Below, in pieces: positions 8,724 through 18,040 of a stretch of DNA of 64,000 nt; the stretch's first letter is position 1, and each line of letters begins with the position of its first letter. Position numbers and translations under genes: made by a program. The notes under the pieces were generated by a model, which saw nothing but the letters and a program-made list of their open reading frames with translations, was not told where the DNA came from and searched no databases. Source of the DNA: Halobacteria archaeon HArc-gm2 (GTDB lineage: Archaea > Halobacteriota > Halobacteria > Halobacteriales > Haloarculaceae); the NCBI GenBank assembly GCA_025517465.1, contig JAOPKE010000002.1, positions 434,001-498,000 on the forward strand. The letters run 5' to 3'.

Positions 8724-10100
8724 CTAGCAATTAAAGCGCCGTTTCCGCTCTCTACTGACGTCTTCGGGTTTGATAGTTCGGCCGTCGACCTCGACCGGTT
8801 CGCCGCTGGAAAGCCGACCGAACTTCGGCCCCTCGGGGACGCCGATCATCCGCGCCCGCTCCGGATCGAGCGCCTGCCGTCTGGCGATCAGCTCGTCGTC
8901 GCTCCGCGTGACCTCGTCGTACTTCGCCCGGAGGACGTCGGCGATTCCGTCGAGTATCCGGTCCCTGTCGCTCGCGTTCCGGACCGCGACGGGGCCCACG
9001 ACGCGCGTTCCGTTTTGCTCCGTGCCGAAGGCGACTGCGTCCTCGGAGACGGCGTCCAGCACGCCCTCGGCGTCGATGCCGCACGCTTCCGTGAGGAGGT
9101 CCGCCGAGATGGACACGACGTCGAAGTCGACGGGGGCCGCCGCGTCGTCGTCGGCGGCGGCGTCGTCGACGGCGCCCGCGACGTCACCGAACCGCAGTCC
9201 CTCGTCTACGGTCGTGATGGCCGCTTCCGCGCGTTCGACGAGGCCGAGCGGCACGCCGGTCGTCTCGCGGACCCAGGTCTCGCTGACGACGCGATAGCCC
9301 AGGGCCGCGATGGTCTCGCGCAGGGCCAGACGGTCGGCCTCCAGCAGGGCGTAGTCGGCCGCGCTCGCCTCGAACGCCTGCCGGACGACGTCCTCGTTGG
9401 CTTCGGGGTCACCCATCGCGTCGAGACACCAGTCGGCCGCGACGTGGCCGACGGCCCAGTCCGTCTCGCGGACGACGCGGTCGAACCGGGGAGCGTAGTG
9501 GCCGCCGCCGAACCCCACGAGCTGTCGACGGGACCTGTTCTCCCGGGGCGCGTCGGGAGCGACGCCTCGCAGGTCCAGGATGGCGCTGGCGACGGCGCGG
9601 GCGGCCGCTGGGTCGGCCCACTGGGCCTCGTCGCTGCCGACCTCGACGAACATCGAGGGGGCGCCGACGTCGCTCGGGCCGTGGTGCGTGCACTCCATCC
9701 CGACCTCGTACTCTCCGGGCGCGTGCTCGGCCAGCGCCTCGACGACGTGCCGGTGCGCGTTCGGACAAGCGCGAGCGAGGCCGCCGTCCGTGCCGCCGAA
9801 CTCCGCCTCGCCGAAGTTGCCAGTGTGGTGGGCGGTCAGCAGTTCGTCCGTCTCGCCGGCGTGGCGCGAGGCGAAGACGAGCAGGTCGGGGTCGTCGAAG
9901 ACGTCGGCGACGCGGGTCGTCTCGAGGTGGAGCGTCTCGAACGTCCGCAGTTCGGCGTCGTCGAGGTGGTACACCGTCCCGCCGCCGTCGGCGTCCGGTC
10001 GGGACTCGTCGACTGACTTCTCCCAGTCGGCCAGGTCGAGCAGGTGCTCGCCGACGTGCTCGGACGCGCTGTCGGCCCGGGAGACGACGATGGCGAGCAT
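8724..10100 (-). CDS. dtdA: D-aminoacyl-tRNA deacylase (GEK1/DtdA type)
   Basis: A 458-residue archaeal/plant-type deacylase that hydrolyses D-amino acids from mischarged tRNA, a zinc enzyme of the cytosol. Family motifs are clear: HHTGNFG (about 91-97), [12 protein letters not shown] (about 133-144) and GGGHYAPRF (about 199-207). Haloarchaeal versions carry the extended C-terminal region seen here. Its ATG overlaps the TGA of the upstream membrane-exchanger gene by one base (TGATG), so translation is probably coupled. Confidence 0.94.
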   Translation of the reverse strand: MLAIVVSRADSASEHVGEHLLDLADWEKSVDESRPDADGGGTVYHLDDAELRTFETLHLETTRVADVFDDPDLLVFASRHAGETDELLTAHHTGNFGEAEFGGTDGGLARACPNAHRHVVEALAEHAPGEYEVGMECTHHGPSDVGAPSMFVEVGSDEAQWADPAAARAVASAILDLRGVAPDAPRENRSRRQLVGFGGGHYAPRFDRVVRETDWAVGHVAADWCLDAMGDPEANEDVVRQAFEASAADYALLEADRLALRETIAALGYRVVSETWVRETTGVPLGLVERAEAAITTVDEGLRFGDVAGAVDDAAADDDAAAPVDFDVVSISADLLTEACGIDAEGVLDAVSEDAVAFGTEQNGTRVVGPVAVRNASDRDRILDGIADVLRAKYDEVTRSDDELIARRQALDPERARMIGVPEGPKFGRLSSGEPVEVDGRTIKPEDVSRERKRRFNC

Positions 10101-11440
10101 CAGTCGGCGTGCTCCGTCGACGGCTCACGCCAGATGGCCGAGCGAACAGTGTTCGCTGCGATACCGAAGATTTCCATGACTGCACCACGCCGTACCACGA
10201 AGAGACCGACCGCGAGCAGGACGTAGAGCACGATGTAGGCGTCGAGGAAGAGGAGACTCAGTTCCTCGGGGTTGGGGACGGTGAGAACTCGGAGGATGAG
10301 GAACTCGATGATCACCTGTGAGAGGAAGAGGGCGAGGAGCACGAGCGACTCCCGGACGGATATCTCGAAGTTGATCAGCAGCGCGATGGCGAACAGCGAC
10401 TGGGCGGCGGTCACCCAGATTTCGACCGACTGCTTGATGTCGAACTGGAGTGTTCCGATCTGGCCCAGGGCGATGCTGTAGACGACGGCCAGCGTCCCGA
10501 TCAGCAGCGTCCACTGGTTGAGCTTCGAGGAGATGAGCGCGTTGAAGCCGGCCGTCGAGCGCGCCTTGTTCACGAGCACCGCGACGACGATGAGTTCGGG
10601 CGTTTCACTGGCCAGCGGCGCGATCCACTGGATCATGAAGAACGCGGGGACGCCGTACTCCAGGCCCAGTTCTTCGAGGCCGTGAGCGAACGGCTCGACG
10701 GCGGTGAAGATCAGCGCACCGGAGAAGGCGAACAGCGCGAGGACGACCAGCGGCCGCCACGGTCGGGCCCACCCCTGGAAGTACGCTGGGACGCCGCCGT
10801 GTTCCTCCGGGGGCTCGACTTCGCCGCGGAGGATGATAACGATGTACGCGGCGTAGAGGCCGACGAGGACGACGGTGTCGAGCATGTCGATGCCCCCGCC
10901 GAAGGGGACGAGGAACGCCCAGACCGTCGCGAGGAAGAGGAAGACGATTTCGAGGCCGATGTCGCGGTCGAGCTGGACCGAGTCCGAGAGCCAGCCCGGT
11001 CGGTTCCGGACGGCGGGGTCGCCGGTGTGCATCGCGCGGTAGACGGTGAACAGGGCGATGCCGGACCAGCCGAGGCCGATGAGGATCCGGTTGGCACCGG
11101 TCATGTTCGCAATGGCGAGGTTGGCCGCTTCGGCGCCGCGGGGCGTGCCGGCGTAGGCGCCCGCGTTCCAGGCGTACAGGGCGTCGACGGCGTACTCCGG
11201 GGCGACGGCGAGGACGGCCAGCACGGCGATGGCGAAGGCCGTCGGCACGTCCTTCTCGGCGGTTTCGGCCGCCCAGGCCAGCAGGAACGACGCGCCGACG
11301 ACGCCGAGGCCACTGAGACCGACGGTGGCCAGCGTCGAGAGCGGATACCCGCTGGCGAAGGCAACTATCCACGGGGCTGTCAGCAGGAACGCTGCCCCGA
11401 CCGCGACCAGTGGATGGCGGAGACGACTCACTACTGCCAC
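10100..11440 (-). CDS. Sodium/calcium exchanger-like membrane protein
   Basis: About 446 residues with some eleven hydrophobic helices. Two acidic membrane motifs, [10 protein letters not shown] (about 78-87) and [17 protein letters not shown] (about 278-294), resemble the alpha repeats of the CaCA cation-exchanger superfamily, so cation:Na+ or H+ antiport is likely; the ion is not known. I chose the GTG at 11440 because a TATA-like box lies about 32 bases upstream; a GTG at 11431 is equally possible. Upstream in-frame sequence is a GC-rich tandem repeat and is unlikely to be coding. It is coupled to dtdA by a one-base overlap. Confidence 0.8.
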   Translation of the reverse strand: MAVVSRLRHPLVAVGAAFLLTAPWIVAFASGYPLSTLATVGLSGLGVVGASFLLAWAAETAEKDVPTAFAIAVLAVLAVAPEYAVDALYAWNAGAYAGTPRGAEAANLAIANMTGANRILIGLGWSGIALFTVYRAMHTGDPAVRNRPGWLSDSVQLDRDIGLEIVFLFLATVWAFLVPFGGGIDMLDTVVLVGLYAAYIVIILRGEVEPPEEHGGVPAYFQGWARPWRPLVVLALFAFSGALIFTAVEPFAHGLEELGLEYGVPAFFMIQWIAPLASETPELIVVAVLVNKARSTAGFNALISSKLNQWTLLIGTLAVVYSIALGQIGTLQFDIKQSVEIWVTAAQSLFAIALLINFEISVRESLVLLALFLSQVIIEFLILRVLTVPNPEELSLLFLDAYIVLYVLLAVGLFVVRRGAVMEIFGIAANTVRSAIWREPSTEHAD

Positions 11441-11468
11441 TGAATGCGGTTCGGTTTGAAACTGTTGC

Positions 11469-11477
11469 GAAATACCG
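11469..11477 (-). promoter_or_regulatory. TATA-like box for the exchanger-dtdA operon
   Basis: The minus strand reads cggtatttc, centred about 32 bases before the chosen GTG start at 11440. Confidence 0.4.
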
Positions 11478-11545
11478 AGCACCGGCCGGGAACCTGGCAC
11501 GTCCGGATCTGTCCGGAACCGGACGCGAGCGGATCTGTCCGGTGC

Positions 11546-11602
11546 CGGGCGCGCCCGGGGGTACCGGGCGCATCCGGGGGTACCGGGCGCGTCCGGGCCC
11601 AC
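11546..11602. repeat. Three 19-bp tandem repeats in a divergent promoter region
   Basis: Three head-to-tail 19-base units (11546-11564, 11565-11583, 11584-11602) share the pattern cgggcgc, two variable bases, ccgggggtac. Just upstream a 13-base string cggatctgtccgg occurs twice (11503-11515, 11530-11542). All lie between the divergent exchanger and aroE promoters. Confidence 0.7.
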
Positions 11603-11615
11603 CGCGAGCCGGTGC

Positions 11616-11623
11616 GATTTATG
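11616..11623 (+). promoter_or_regulatory. TATA-like box for aroE
   Basis: gatttatg is centred about 27 bases before the aroE ATG at 11647. Confidence 0.5.
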
Positions 11624-11646
11624 TTCCGCGCCCCACGCAATCGGGT

Positions 11647-12453
11647 ATGCAGGTCTACGGTCTCGTCGGGAACCCGGTCGGTCACTCGCTGTCGCCGCCG
11701 ATGCACGAGGCGGGCTATCGCGAGGTCGGCCTCGACGCCCGGTACGTCACGTTCGAACCGGACGCGGAAGACGCCGTCGCGGCGGTCGAGGGCGCCGACG
11801 CGCTCGGCGTCGCCGGTCTCAACGTCACCATCCCGTTCAAGCGGGACGTCCTCGAGGCGGTCGACCCCGACCCGCTGGCCGAACGCATCGGCGCGGTCAA
11901 CACCATCGACTTCGGCGAGGGGACGCCGACGGGGTACAACACCGACGCCGTGGGCGCCGTCCGGGCGCTCCGCGAGCACGACGTCGCCATCGAGGGAACG
12001 GCCGTCGTCGTCGGCGCGGGCGGCGCGGGCCGGGCCGTCGCCTTCGGTCTCGCCGACGAGGGGATGGCCGTCGAAATCGCCAATCGAACCGTCGAGACGG
12101 CCCACGACCTGGCAGCGGACGTCCCCGACGCCTCGGGCCACGGGCTGGACGACCTCGACGACCTCCTCACGGAGGCCGACGTGCTCGTCAACTGCACCAG
12201 CGTCGGGATGGACGAGGACCGGTCGCCGGTGCCGGCCGAGGCGCTTCACGGCGACCTGGCCGTGCTCGACGCGGTTTACTCGCCGATCGAGACGCGCTTG
12301 CTTCGGGACGCCGCGGCCGCCGGTGCCACGACGGTCGACGGCGCGTGGATGCTCCTGTTCCAGGGCGTCGAGGCGTTCGAACGCTGGACCGGCGAGCGGG
12401 CACCGGTCGACCAGATGAACGACGCGCTCCGCGACCGACTTCACGAGACGTAG
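11647..12453 (+). CDS. aroE: Shikimate dehydrogenase
   Basis: A 268-residue AroE that reduces 3-dehydroshikimate with NADPH in the shikimate pathway. It has the substrate motif [17 protein letters not shown] (about 8-24), the catalytic-Lys segment [10 protein letters not shown] (about 59-68), the NADP-binding loop [14 protein letters not shown] (about 122-135) and NCTSVGM. Start is fixed by a TATA-like box 27 bases upstream. It stands next to the chorismate-consuming pabBAC operon but is separated from it by the HhH gene. Confidence 0.96.
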   Translation: MQVYGLVGNPVGHSLSPPMHEAGYREVGLDARYVTFEPDAEDAVAAVEGADALGVAGLNVTIPFKRDVLEAVDPDPLAERIGAVNTIDFGEGTPTGYNTDAVGAVRALREHDVAIEGTAVVVGAGGAGRAVAFGLADEGMAVEIANRTVETAHDLAADVPDASGHGLDDLDDLLTEADVLVNCTSVGMDEDRSPVPAEALHGDLAVLDAVYSPIETRLLRDAAAAGATTVDGAWMLLFQGVEAFERWTGERAPVDQMNDALRDRLHET

Positions 12454-12634
12454 GCGCCGATCTACTCCGCCGAGGCGGCCGTTCCGTCGAGCGATTCCGC
12501 CGACCGGGAGATGCGCCGCCGGGGGGCCCGGAGCCGAATTCAATCCCGGGGGATTCGCGGAGTCGCCGCCTCGCCGACCGCTCCCTGGCGAAATCTCGGA
12601 AGGGATTAAGTGCCGGCAATTAATAGACCACACC

Positions 12635-13339
12635 ATGGGTCTGATACAGAAGCTGAAATCCGCGCTCGGTCTCGACGGCGCGGACTCTCCCGACTCCGGG
12701 ACGGCCGCGCCGCGGGACGTCGACGTCACCGTGGAGCGCGAGCCGTCTTCGGAGTCCGAGGACGCCGTCAAGGGGACCGAAACGGCGGCGTCCCGGACCT
12801 CCGAGCGGGAGGAATCCGACGTGGGGGTCGGGACTGGGGAATCGAGCCAGGAGGAGACGCCGATCGAAGAAGCCGAACCCGACGCCGGTGACTCGCCGGT
12901 CGAAGCGGTCGACGACGAGACCGTCCAGACCGAGATCGAGGACGTCGGCGAGGGAGCCACCGACGCGGCGACTGAGGACGCGACGGACGACGCCTCGATC
13001 GAAGACGCCGAGGAGGAGGTGCCTGCCGCGGACGACGAGGAGGCGTCCGACGAAAGCGACGGTGACTCGTCTGTCGAGAGCGAGGACGCGGGATCCACCG
13101 AGGACCTCGACGAGGGGTCTGCCGAGGACGACGGGACCGAGGCTGGCGCAGCCGACGTCCCGGACGACCCGGTCACCGAGATCAGCGGCATCGGTCCGGC
13201 GTACGGTCAGCGACTGTCCGACGCCGGCGTCGAGACCGTCGCCGACCTCGCCGCGGCGGACCCCGACGAACTCGAATCGGCCACCGACATCTCCGCCGCC
13301 CGCATCGAGGGCTGGATCGACGCCGCCGCGGAATACTGA
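12635..13339 (+). CDS. Helix-hairpin-helix protein with long acidic linker
   Basis: A 234-residue protein in three parts: a short amphipathic start (MGLIQKLKSALGL), a disordered Glu/Asp/Ser/Thr-rich linker (about 15-175), and a C-terminal helix-hairpin-helix domain (about 180-234) with ISGIGPAYGQRLSDAGVETV, the pattern of DUF4332-like and non-specific DNA-binding HhH domains. DNA binding is likely for the end domain; the overall role is unknown. A TATA-like stretch (gattaag) lies about 28 bases before the ATG. Confidence 0.75.
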   Translation: MGLIQKLKSALGLDGADSPDSGTAAPRDVDVTVEREPSSESEDAVKGTETAASRTSEREESDVGVGTGESSQEETPIEEAEPDAGDSPVEAVDDETVQTEIEDVGEGATDAATEDATDDASIEDAEEEVPAADDEEASDESDGDSSVESEDAGSTEDLDEGSAEDDGTEAGAADVPDDPVTEISGIGPAYGQRLSDAGVETVADLAAADPDELESATDISAARIEGWIDAAAEY

Positions 13340-13383
13340 CGGTATCGTAAGGGAATTAGTCGGACCGCTTCTTTCTCTCTCCA

Positions 13384-14973
13384 ATGCCGACCGTCACGAC
13401 CGACCGGGACGCGTTTCTCGGCCTCGCGGCCGACGCCCCGGCGACTGCCCGGGTCCCCGTCGAGGTCCGCGTCGCGGTCGACGACCCGTTCCTCGCCTAC
13501 CGGCGGGCGCGCGACGGCGACGAGGCCTGCGGCGTCTATCTCGGGACCACCGGCGGCCAGTCCGGGTGGGGGTACTTCGCGACGACGCCGGCCCGGTTCG
13601 AAGAGGTGGGGCCGGACGACGGCTCCGCGCTCGCCGCACTCGAGTCGTTCCTCGACGAGGAGCGACTCGTCCGGGGCGATTGCGACGTCCCGTACCCCTG
13701 CGGCGCCATCGGGTGGCTCTCCTACGACGTCGTGCGTGAACTGGAGGACCTTCCGGAGTCGGCCGTCACCGACCGCGCGTTGCCTCGCCTCCAGGTCGCT
13801 GCGTACGACCGCATCGCCGCGTGGGAGGAACCCAGGAACGACGCAGACGGAGACGACGCGGAGGACGACGGGTCAGGGGACGACGCCGATGGAGACGCCG
13901 CGGACGGCGAGGGCGACGCTGACGACGAGGGCGAGGGAGACGCTGACGACGAGGGCGAGACGACGCTCCGGGTGACCGCCTGTCCGCGCCTCGACGAGTT
14001 CGAGAGCCCGGGCGTCGCCTACGCCTTCGGCCGCCAGCACGCTCTCGAACTGGCGAGGCGGGCCGTCAACGGCGACCCACTGGTCGGGGAGCCGCCGGTC
14101 CAGACCGACCGCGCGACCTTCGAGAGCGACTGCACGCGCGAGGCCTACGCCGAGCGCGTCCGTCGCGTCAAGGAGTACGTCCGCGAGGGCGATACCTTCC
14201 AGGCCAACGTCTCCCAGCGCCTCGTCGCGCCTGCGGCGGTCCACCCCGTCGACGCCTTCGACGCGCTCCGGGAGGTGAACCCGGCGCCCTACTCCGCGCT
14301 CGTGGAGTTCCCCGGCGTCGACCTGGTGAGCGCCAGTCCGGAACTCCTGCTCGAACGCGACGGGGACCGCCTCCTCACTGAGCCCATCGCGGGAACGCGC
14401 CCGCGCGGGGAGTCCCCCGAAGCCGACGACGACCTGGAGGCCGACCTGCTCGGCGACGAGAAGGAGCGCGCCGAACACGCCATGCTCGTCGACCTGGAGC
14501 GCAACGACCTCGGGAAGGTCAGCGAATTCGGCTCCGTCGACGTCCCGGAGTATCGCCGCGTCGACCGCTACTCCGAGGTGATGCACCTCGTTTCGAAGGT
14601 CGAAGGTCGCCTGCGTGACGACCGGGACCTCACCGACGCCGTTGCGGCCGTTTTTCCCGGCGGTACCATCACCGGCGCGCCCAAGCCCAGGACGATGGAG
14701 ATCATCGACGAACTGGAGGCCACCCGGCGCGGGCCCTACACGGGATCCATCGGCATCTTCGGCTTCGACGGCCGCGCGACGCTGAACATCCTCATCCGGA
14801 CGCTCGTCCGCTACCGGAGCCGGTACTACCTCCGGGTCGGCGCGGGCATCGTCCACGATTCGGTCCCCGAACGGGAGTACGAGGAGACGCTGGACAAGGG
14901 CCGCGCACTGATCAACGCCGTCGACGCTGCCCTCGACGACCGGACCGAGCTGACCGTGGAGGGGTCGGAATGA
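13384..14973 (+). CDS. pabB: Chorismate-utilising synthase component I, probably PabB
   Basis: A 529-residue chorismate-binding enzyme of the TrpE/PabB family. It should combine chorismate with ammonia from the glutaminase encoded next. Core motifs: PIAGTRPRG (about 337-345), [16 protein letters not shown] (about 361-376) and [18 protein letters not shown] (about 424-441). I call it PabB because genes for the glutaminase and a class IV lyase follow in the same operon. However, the PIAGT sequence has Ala where classical PabB has Lys (PIKGT), so anthranilate-type chemistry cannot be ruled out. A pure Asp/Gly/Glu insertion (about 140-192) interrupts the N-terminal domain. Confidence 0.8.
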   Translation: MPTVTTDRDAFLGLAADAPATARVPVEVRVAVDDPFLAYRRARDGDEACGVYLGTTGGQSGWGYFATTPARFEEVGPDDGSALAALESFLDEERLVRGDCDVPYPCGAIGWLSYDVVRELEDLPESAVTDRALPRLQVAAYDRIAAWEEPRNDADGDDAEDDGSGDDADGDAADGEGDADDEGEGDADDEGETTLRVTACPRLDEFESPGVAYAFGRQHALELARRAVNGDPLVGEPPVQTDRATFESDCTREAYAERVRRVKEYVREGDTFQANVSQRLVAPAAVHPVDAFDALREVNPAPYSALVEFPGVDLVSASPELLLERDGDRLLTEPIAGTRPRGESPEADDDLEADLLGDEKERAEHAMLVDLERNDLGKVSEFGSVDVPEYRRVDRYSEVMHLVSKVEGRLRDDRDLTDAVAAVFPGGTITGAPKPRTMEIIDELEATRRGPYTGSIGIFGFDGRATLNILIRTLVRYRSRYYLRVGAGIVHDSVPEREYEETLDKGRALINAVDAALDDRTELTVEGSE

Positions 14974-15629
14974 CTGCGGGAACCGCCGGATCAGCATCAG
15001 CAGCCGAGGACCTCTCGCCCACCGTCCTCGTGATAGACAACTACGACTCCTTCGCCTACAACCTCGTCCAGTACGTGGGTGAAGTCGTCCTGCGCCTGGG
15101 CGGAGACGCCGACGACGTCGTCGTCCGGCGGAACGACGCCGTCGACGTCGATGGGATCCGGAAGTTGGACCCGGACGGCATCGTCGTCTCGCCGGGCCCC
15201 GGCACGCCCGAGGAGGCGGGCGTCTCGATGCCGATATTCGCCGACCTCGACTATCCGACGCTGGGCGTCTGCCTGGGCCACCAGGCGCTGTGTGCCGCCA
15301 ACGGCGCGCCGGTGGGCCACGCCGAGGCCGTCGTCCACGGCAAGTCCTCGGCGATGACCCACGACGGCGAGGGCGTCTTTGCCGACTTGCCCGACCCGCT
15401 CGAAGTCGGTCGGTACCACTCGCTCGCCGTCGAGCGGGACGACCTGCCCGACTCGCTGGAGCTGACGGCTCACACCGAGGACGAGTCCGACGGTGAGGCG
15501 GGCGTCGTCATGGCCGTCCGCCACGAGGACCGTCCCCACGTCGGTGTCCAGTTCCATCCCGAGAGCATCCTGACCGAACACGGCAAACAACTCGTCGAGA
15601 ACTTCGTCCTCAGATGCAATACCACGTGA
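14970..15629 (+). CDS. pabA: Aminodeoxychorismate/anthranilate synthase glutaminase
   Basis: A 219-residue class I glutamine amidotransferase that feeds ammonia to component I. The triad is visible: nucleophile Cys in [10 protein letters not shown] (about 97-106) and His-Glu in VQFHPESIL (about 191-199). The N-terminal [20 protein letters not shown] is typical of TrpG/PabA. The ATG overlaps the pabB stop codon (ATGA). The end overlaps the next gene by 16 bases. Operon context favours PabA over TrpG. Confidence 0.87.
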   Translation: MTAGTAGSASAAEDLSPTVLVIDNYDSFAYNLVQYVGEVVLRLGGDADDVVVRRNDAVDVDGIRKLDPDGIVVSPGPGTPEEAGVSMPIFADLDYPTLGVCLGHQALCAANGAPVGHAEAVVHGKSSAMTHDGEGVFADLPDPLEVGRYHSLAVERDDLPDSLELTAHTEDESDGEAGVVMAVRHEDRPHVGVQFHPESILTEHGKQLVENFVLRCNTT

Positions 15630-16489
15630 ACGGCGACCTGGTCCCGGCAGAAGATGCGACCGTTAGCGTCGCGGACCGCGGCTTTCAGTACGGCGACGCC
15701 GTCTTCGAGACGCTGCGGGCCTACGGCGGCGAGTGCTTCGCGTGGGACGCTCACCGCGAGCGCCTCCAGCGGACCGCCGAGACGCTCGGTTTCGGCGACG
15801 CAGTACCGGACGATTTGCGCGAGCGCGTCGCCGAGACGCTCGACGCCAACGGCCTGACGGACGCGTACGTCAAGGTCTCGGTGACGAGAGGCGTCCAGCC
15901 CGGGAAGCTCACACCCGCCGCGGAGGTGGACCCGACCGTCGTCGTCATCGTCAAGGAACTCCCCCGGGGCGGCACCGACGGCGACCGGGTCTGGGACGAC
16001 TTCGCCACGGTGCAGACGGTCCGGACCCGGCGAATCCCGGACGAAGCGCTCCCGACGGACGCCAAGACCCACAACTACCTCAACGGGATCCTGGGCCGCC
16101 TGGAACTCCGCCGGGCCGCGACGGCCGACCACAGCGCCGACGAGTGCCTGATGCGCGACGTGGACGGTACCGTCGTCGAGGGCGCGACGAGCAACCTCTT
16201 CTTCGTCACGGAGAACGGCCTCCGGACGCCCGCCGCGGACCTGGACCTGCTGCCCGGCGTCACTCGCTCGGTCGTGATGGATCTCGCCGACGCCGAGGAC
16301 TTCCCGGTCGAGACCGGCCGCTACTCCGTCGACGCGGTCCGGAACGCGGACGAGGCGTTCCTCACGAACTCGACGTGGGAGATCTGCCCGATCGCGAGTG
16401 TGGATGGCATCGAAATCGGTAGTGGGCCGATGACGAAACTCCTCCAGCGCCTGTTCGACGAGCGCGTTGAGGAACTGCACTACGGGTGA
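15614..16489 (+). CDS. pabC: Aminodeoxychorismate lyase-like class IV aminotransferase
   Basis: A 291-residue PLP enzyme of fold type IV. The start [24 protein letters not shown], the PLP-Lys region (DAKTHNYLNGIL, about 154-165) and EGATSNLFFV (about 191-200) are typical of PabC/IlvE/D-amino-acid aminotransferases. Overlap with the glutaminase gene points to PabC: conversion of aminodeoxychorismate to p-aminobenzoate and pyruvate for folate-type cofactors. By sequence alone a branched-chain aminotransferase role is not excluded. Confidence 0.82.
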   Translation: MQYHVNGDLVPAEDATVSVADRGFQYGDAVFETLRAYGGECFAWDAHRERLQRTAETLGFGDAVPDDLRERVAETLDANGLTDAYVKVSVTRGVQPGKLTPAAEVDPTVVVIVKELPRGGTDGDRVWDDFATVQTVRTRRIPDEALPTDAKTHNYLNGILGRLELRRAATADHSADECLMRDVDGTVVEGATSNLFFVTENGLRTPAADLDLLPGVTRSVVMDLADAEDFPVETGRYSVDAVRNADEAFLTNSTWEICPIASVDGIEIGSGPMTKLLQRLFDERVEELHYG

Positions 16490-16625
16490 GATGTGTGTGA
16501 CGGGATGGGACAGGACTGACCGTAACTCGTTCTCCGTATTCGTCCCTGGATTCTTCGGTACGTGTGTGAAGTGACCAGTTGGTTCGTCGAGATCTCGATG
16601 GAAGAAACAAGACCGCTAACACTCA

Positions 16626-17084
16626 GAAAGCCCTCGGCGCGCTCGTAGCTCCGCGGCTCGTTGCGCTCCTCGCTGACGCTGTCGTTCGAAAGACGCGCAG
16701 CGTCTTTCGTGATGACGAGAGAGCTTCGCTCTCTCGAACCACGGTGCTTACGTCGCCGGGGAGCCGACGACCGCGCCTCGCCCTTTCAGTCCTCCAGGTT
16801 CCGCAGCCCTGCCCTTCCCCTGGTCACGAGGGCCTCGCTGTTGCTCGGCCACTCGCTCCCGGCCGAGCGGTTGCGGAGCGGTCAGGACGCGTGATTCGCG
16901 CCGGACGGCGCGAATCCGGGGAGGAGTGGCGGACTCAATCGCTCGCGCGTTTCATCGCGCGATCGATGCAGGGCCTGGTGGAATGAAAGGGCGAGGTGCG
17001 CTGGCCGAAGCACGGATCCGCAAGCACGCGAGGAACGAGCGCGCGCAGCGTGGTCCGCGCGAGGCGAGCGCGCCGAGGGCTTTC
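16626..17084. repeat. Element A1: full inverted-pair structured repeat
   Basis: First of five copies of a dispersed element (label mine). It lies in a 726-base gene-free gap between convergent genes. Ends are perfect 20-base inverted repeats (16626-16645, 17065-17084). Inside come a nearly perfect second inverted pair (16773-16798, 16974-17001), paired hairpins joined by TGATGAC (16687-16735), and a central hairpin 16893-16916 with a GGAC loop. Shared similarity runs about 20 bases beyond the left end. The flanks 16490-16600 and 17105-17215 show nothing else I recognise. Confidence 0.85.
16687..16735 (+). ncRNA. Covarying hairpin pair of element A1 (candidate structured RNA)
   Basis: Hairpin one has 10-base arms cgaaagacgc and gcgtctttcg around gca. 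The linker is tgatgac. Hairpin two has 8-base arms gagagagc and gctctctc around ttc. The same layout recurs in A2 (right arm), A3 and A5 with different, still-pairing stems. Transcription is not shown, so RNA identity is inference; a DNA-level structure is the alternative. Confidence 0.5.
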
Positions 17085-17215
17085 AAAGTGCTTGTTTTCA
17101 TGCTCTCTGTTGGAACCCCGGAACAACTGATCGCTCAGTTCTTGATCTGTATCGAACGTTTTCACTTCGTTGAGAATCCCACACCGCCCGGACAGTCCAG
17201 AACCAATGGATTTGA

Positions 17216-17362
17216 TCAGAGCTGTCGTCGGACGAGCACCACGATACCCACTACCAGCAACAGGATGCCCCAGTACAGCGAGTCGTAGGGGAGCACCTTC
17301 AGCAGCAGCGTCACGAGTCCGGACGTGAACAGGGACCAGCCGACAGTCGTCTGGTAGGTCAT
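17216..17362 (-). CDS. Small two-helix membrane protein
   Basis: A 48-residue protein (MTYQTTVGWSLFTSGLV start) with hydrophobic stretches at about 8-24 and 29-45 and a basic end (RRQL). Small haloarchaeal membrane proteins of this kind are often downstream of an unrelated gene; here it lies 46 bases downstream of the GNAT gene on the same strand. No function known. Confidence 0.5.
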   Translation of the reverse strand: MTYQTTVGWSLFTSGLVTLLLKVLPYDSLYWGILLLVVGIVVLVRRQL

Positions 17363-17408
17363 ACGACACGTTCGCCCTCGGCGTCCGTAAACCCTCGCTC
17401 GCTGACAG

Positions 17409-17933
17409 CTACTCGCGCCACTCGGCTTCGAGCAGGCCGTACTCGTAGAGGTCGACGTGCTCGCCGTCGACGAAGGCGTGGTCGCGCCGGACGCCCTCGC
17501 GTTCGAAGCCGACTTTCTCCAGGACGCGCTGGGAGGCTTCGTTGGGGGCGTAGACGTCGGCCCCGACCTTGTGTAGGCGGCGTTCGTCGAAGGCGTACCG
17601 AACCAGGCACCGGACGGCGTCGGTGGCGTACCCGTTGCCCCAGTGGTCCGGGTGGACCATGTAGCCCACCTCGGCGTAGCCCCAGGGGTAGGGGTCGAGG
17701 TGGAGACCGGCGATGCCGACGGGTTCGTGGTCGACAGCGAGAACGAACGAGGGTCCGTCATCGTCCTGGCGCTCGTACCACTCGCGTTCGTCCTCGGCGG
17801 TCTTCGGGGCGAACGCGCCGACGCCGCGGCGGACCTCGGGGTGGTTGACGACGCGCTGGGCGAACGCCAGGTCGTCCTCGTCGACGACCCGGAGCGTGAC
17901 CGTCTCGCTGCGGAGGAACGTGGGTCCCGGCAT
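17409..17933 (-). CDS. GNAT N-acetyltransferase, RimJ/RimL-like
   Basis: A 174-residue acetyltransferase of the RimJ/RimL group. Visible are the early strand TVTLRVVDEDDL, the strand-4 and pyrophosphate-loop region AEVGYMVHPDHWGNGYATDAV (about 88-108, with the acetyl-CoA loop GNGYAT) and the late motif NEASQRVLEKVGFEREG (about 132-148). Members acetylate protein N-termini or small molecules; the target here is unknown. The start at 17933 gives the usual family length. Confidence 0.88.
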   Translation of the reverse strand: MPGPTFLRSETVTLRVVDEDDLAFAQRVVNHPEVRRGVGAFAPKTAEDEREWYERQDDDGPSFVLAVDHEPVGIAGLHLDPYPWGYAEVGYMVHPDHWGNGYATDAVRCLVRYAFDERRLHKVGADVYAPNEASQRVLEKVGFEREGVRRDHAFVDGEHVDLYEYGLLEAEWRE

Positions 17934-18040
17934 GGGCGGAGCGTCGGACTGTACCGCTTTCAGGATTTCCCCGGCGTGCGATCCAGTGACAACGTTGGAT
18001 CTGGACCACGCTTAAGCCGCCCCTGGCGGAACCACCAGGT

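Noticed and set aside
16710-16716. TGATGAC read as box C of a C/D guide RNA
   Set aside because: It matches RUGAUGA, but no CUGA box D is placed consistently among copies and the flanks are hairpins instead of guide sequences. Kept only as a remark.
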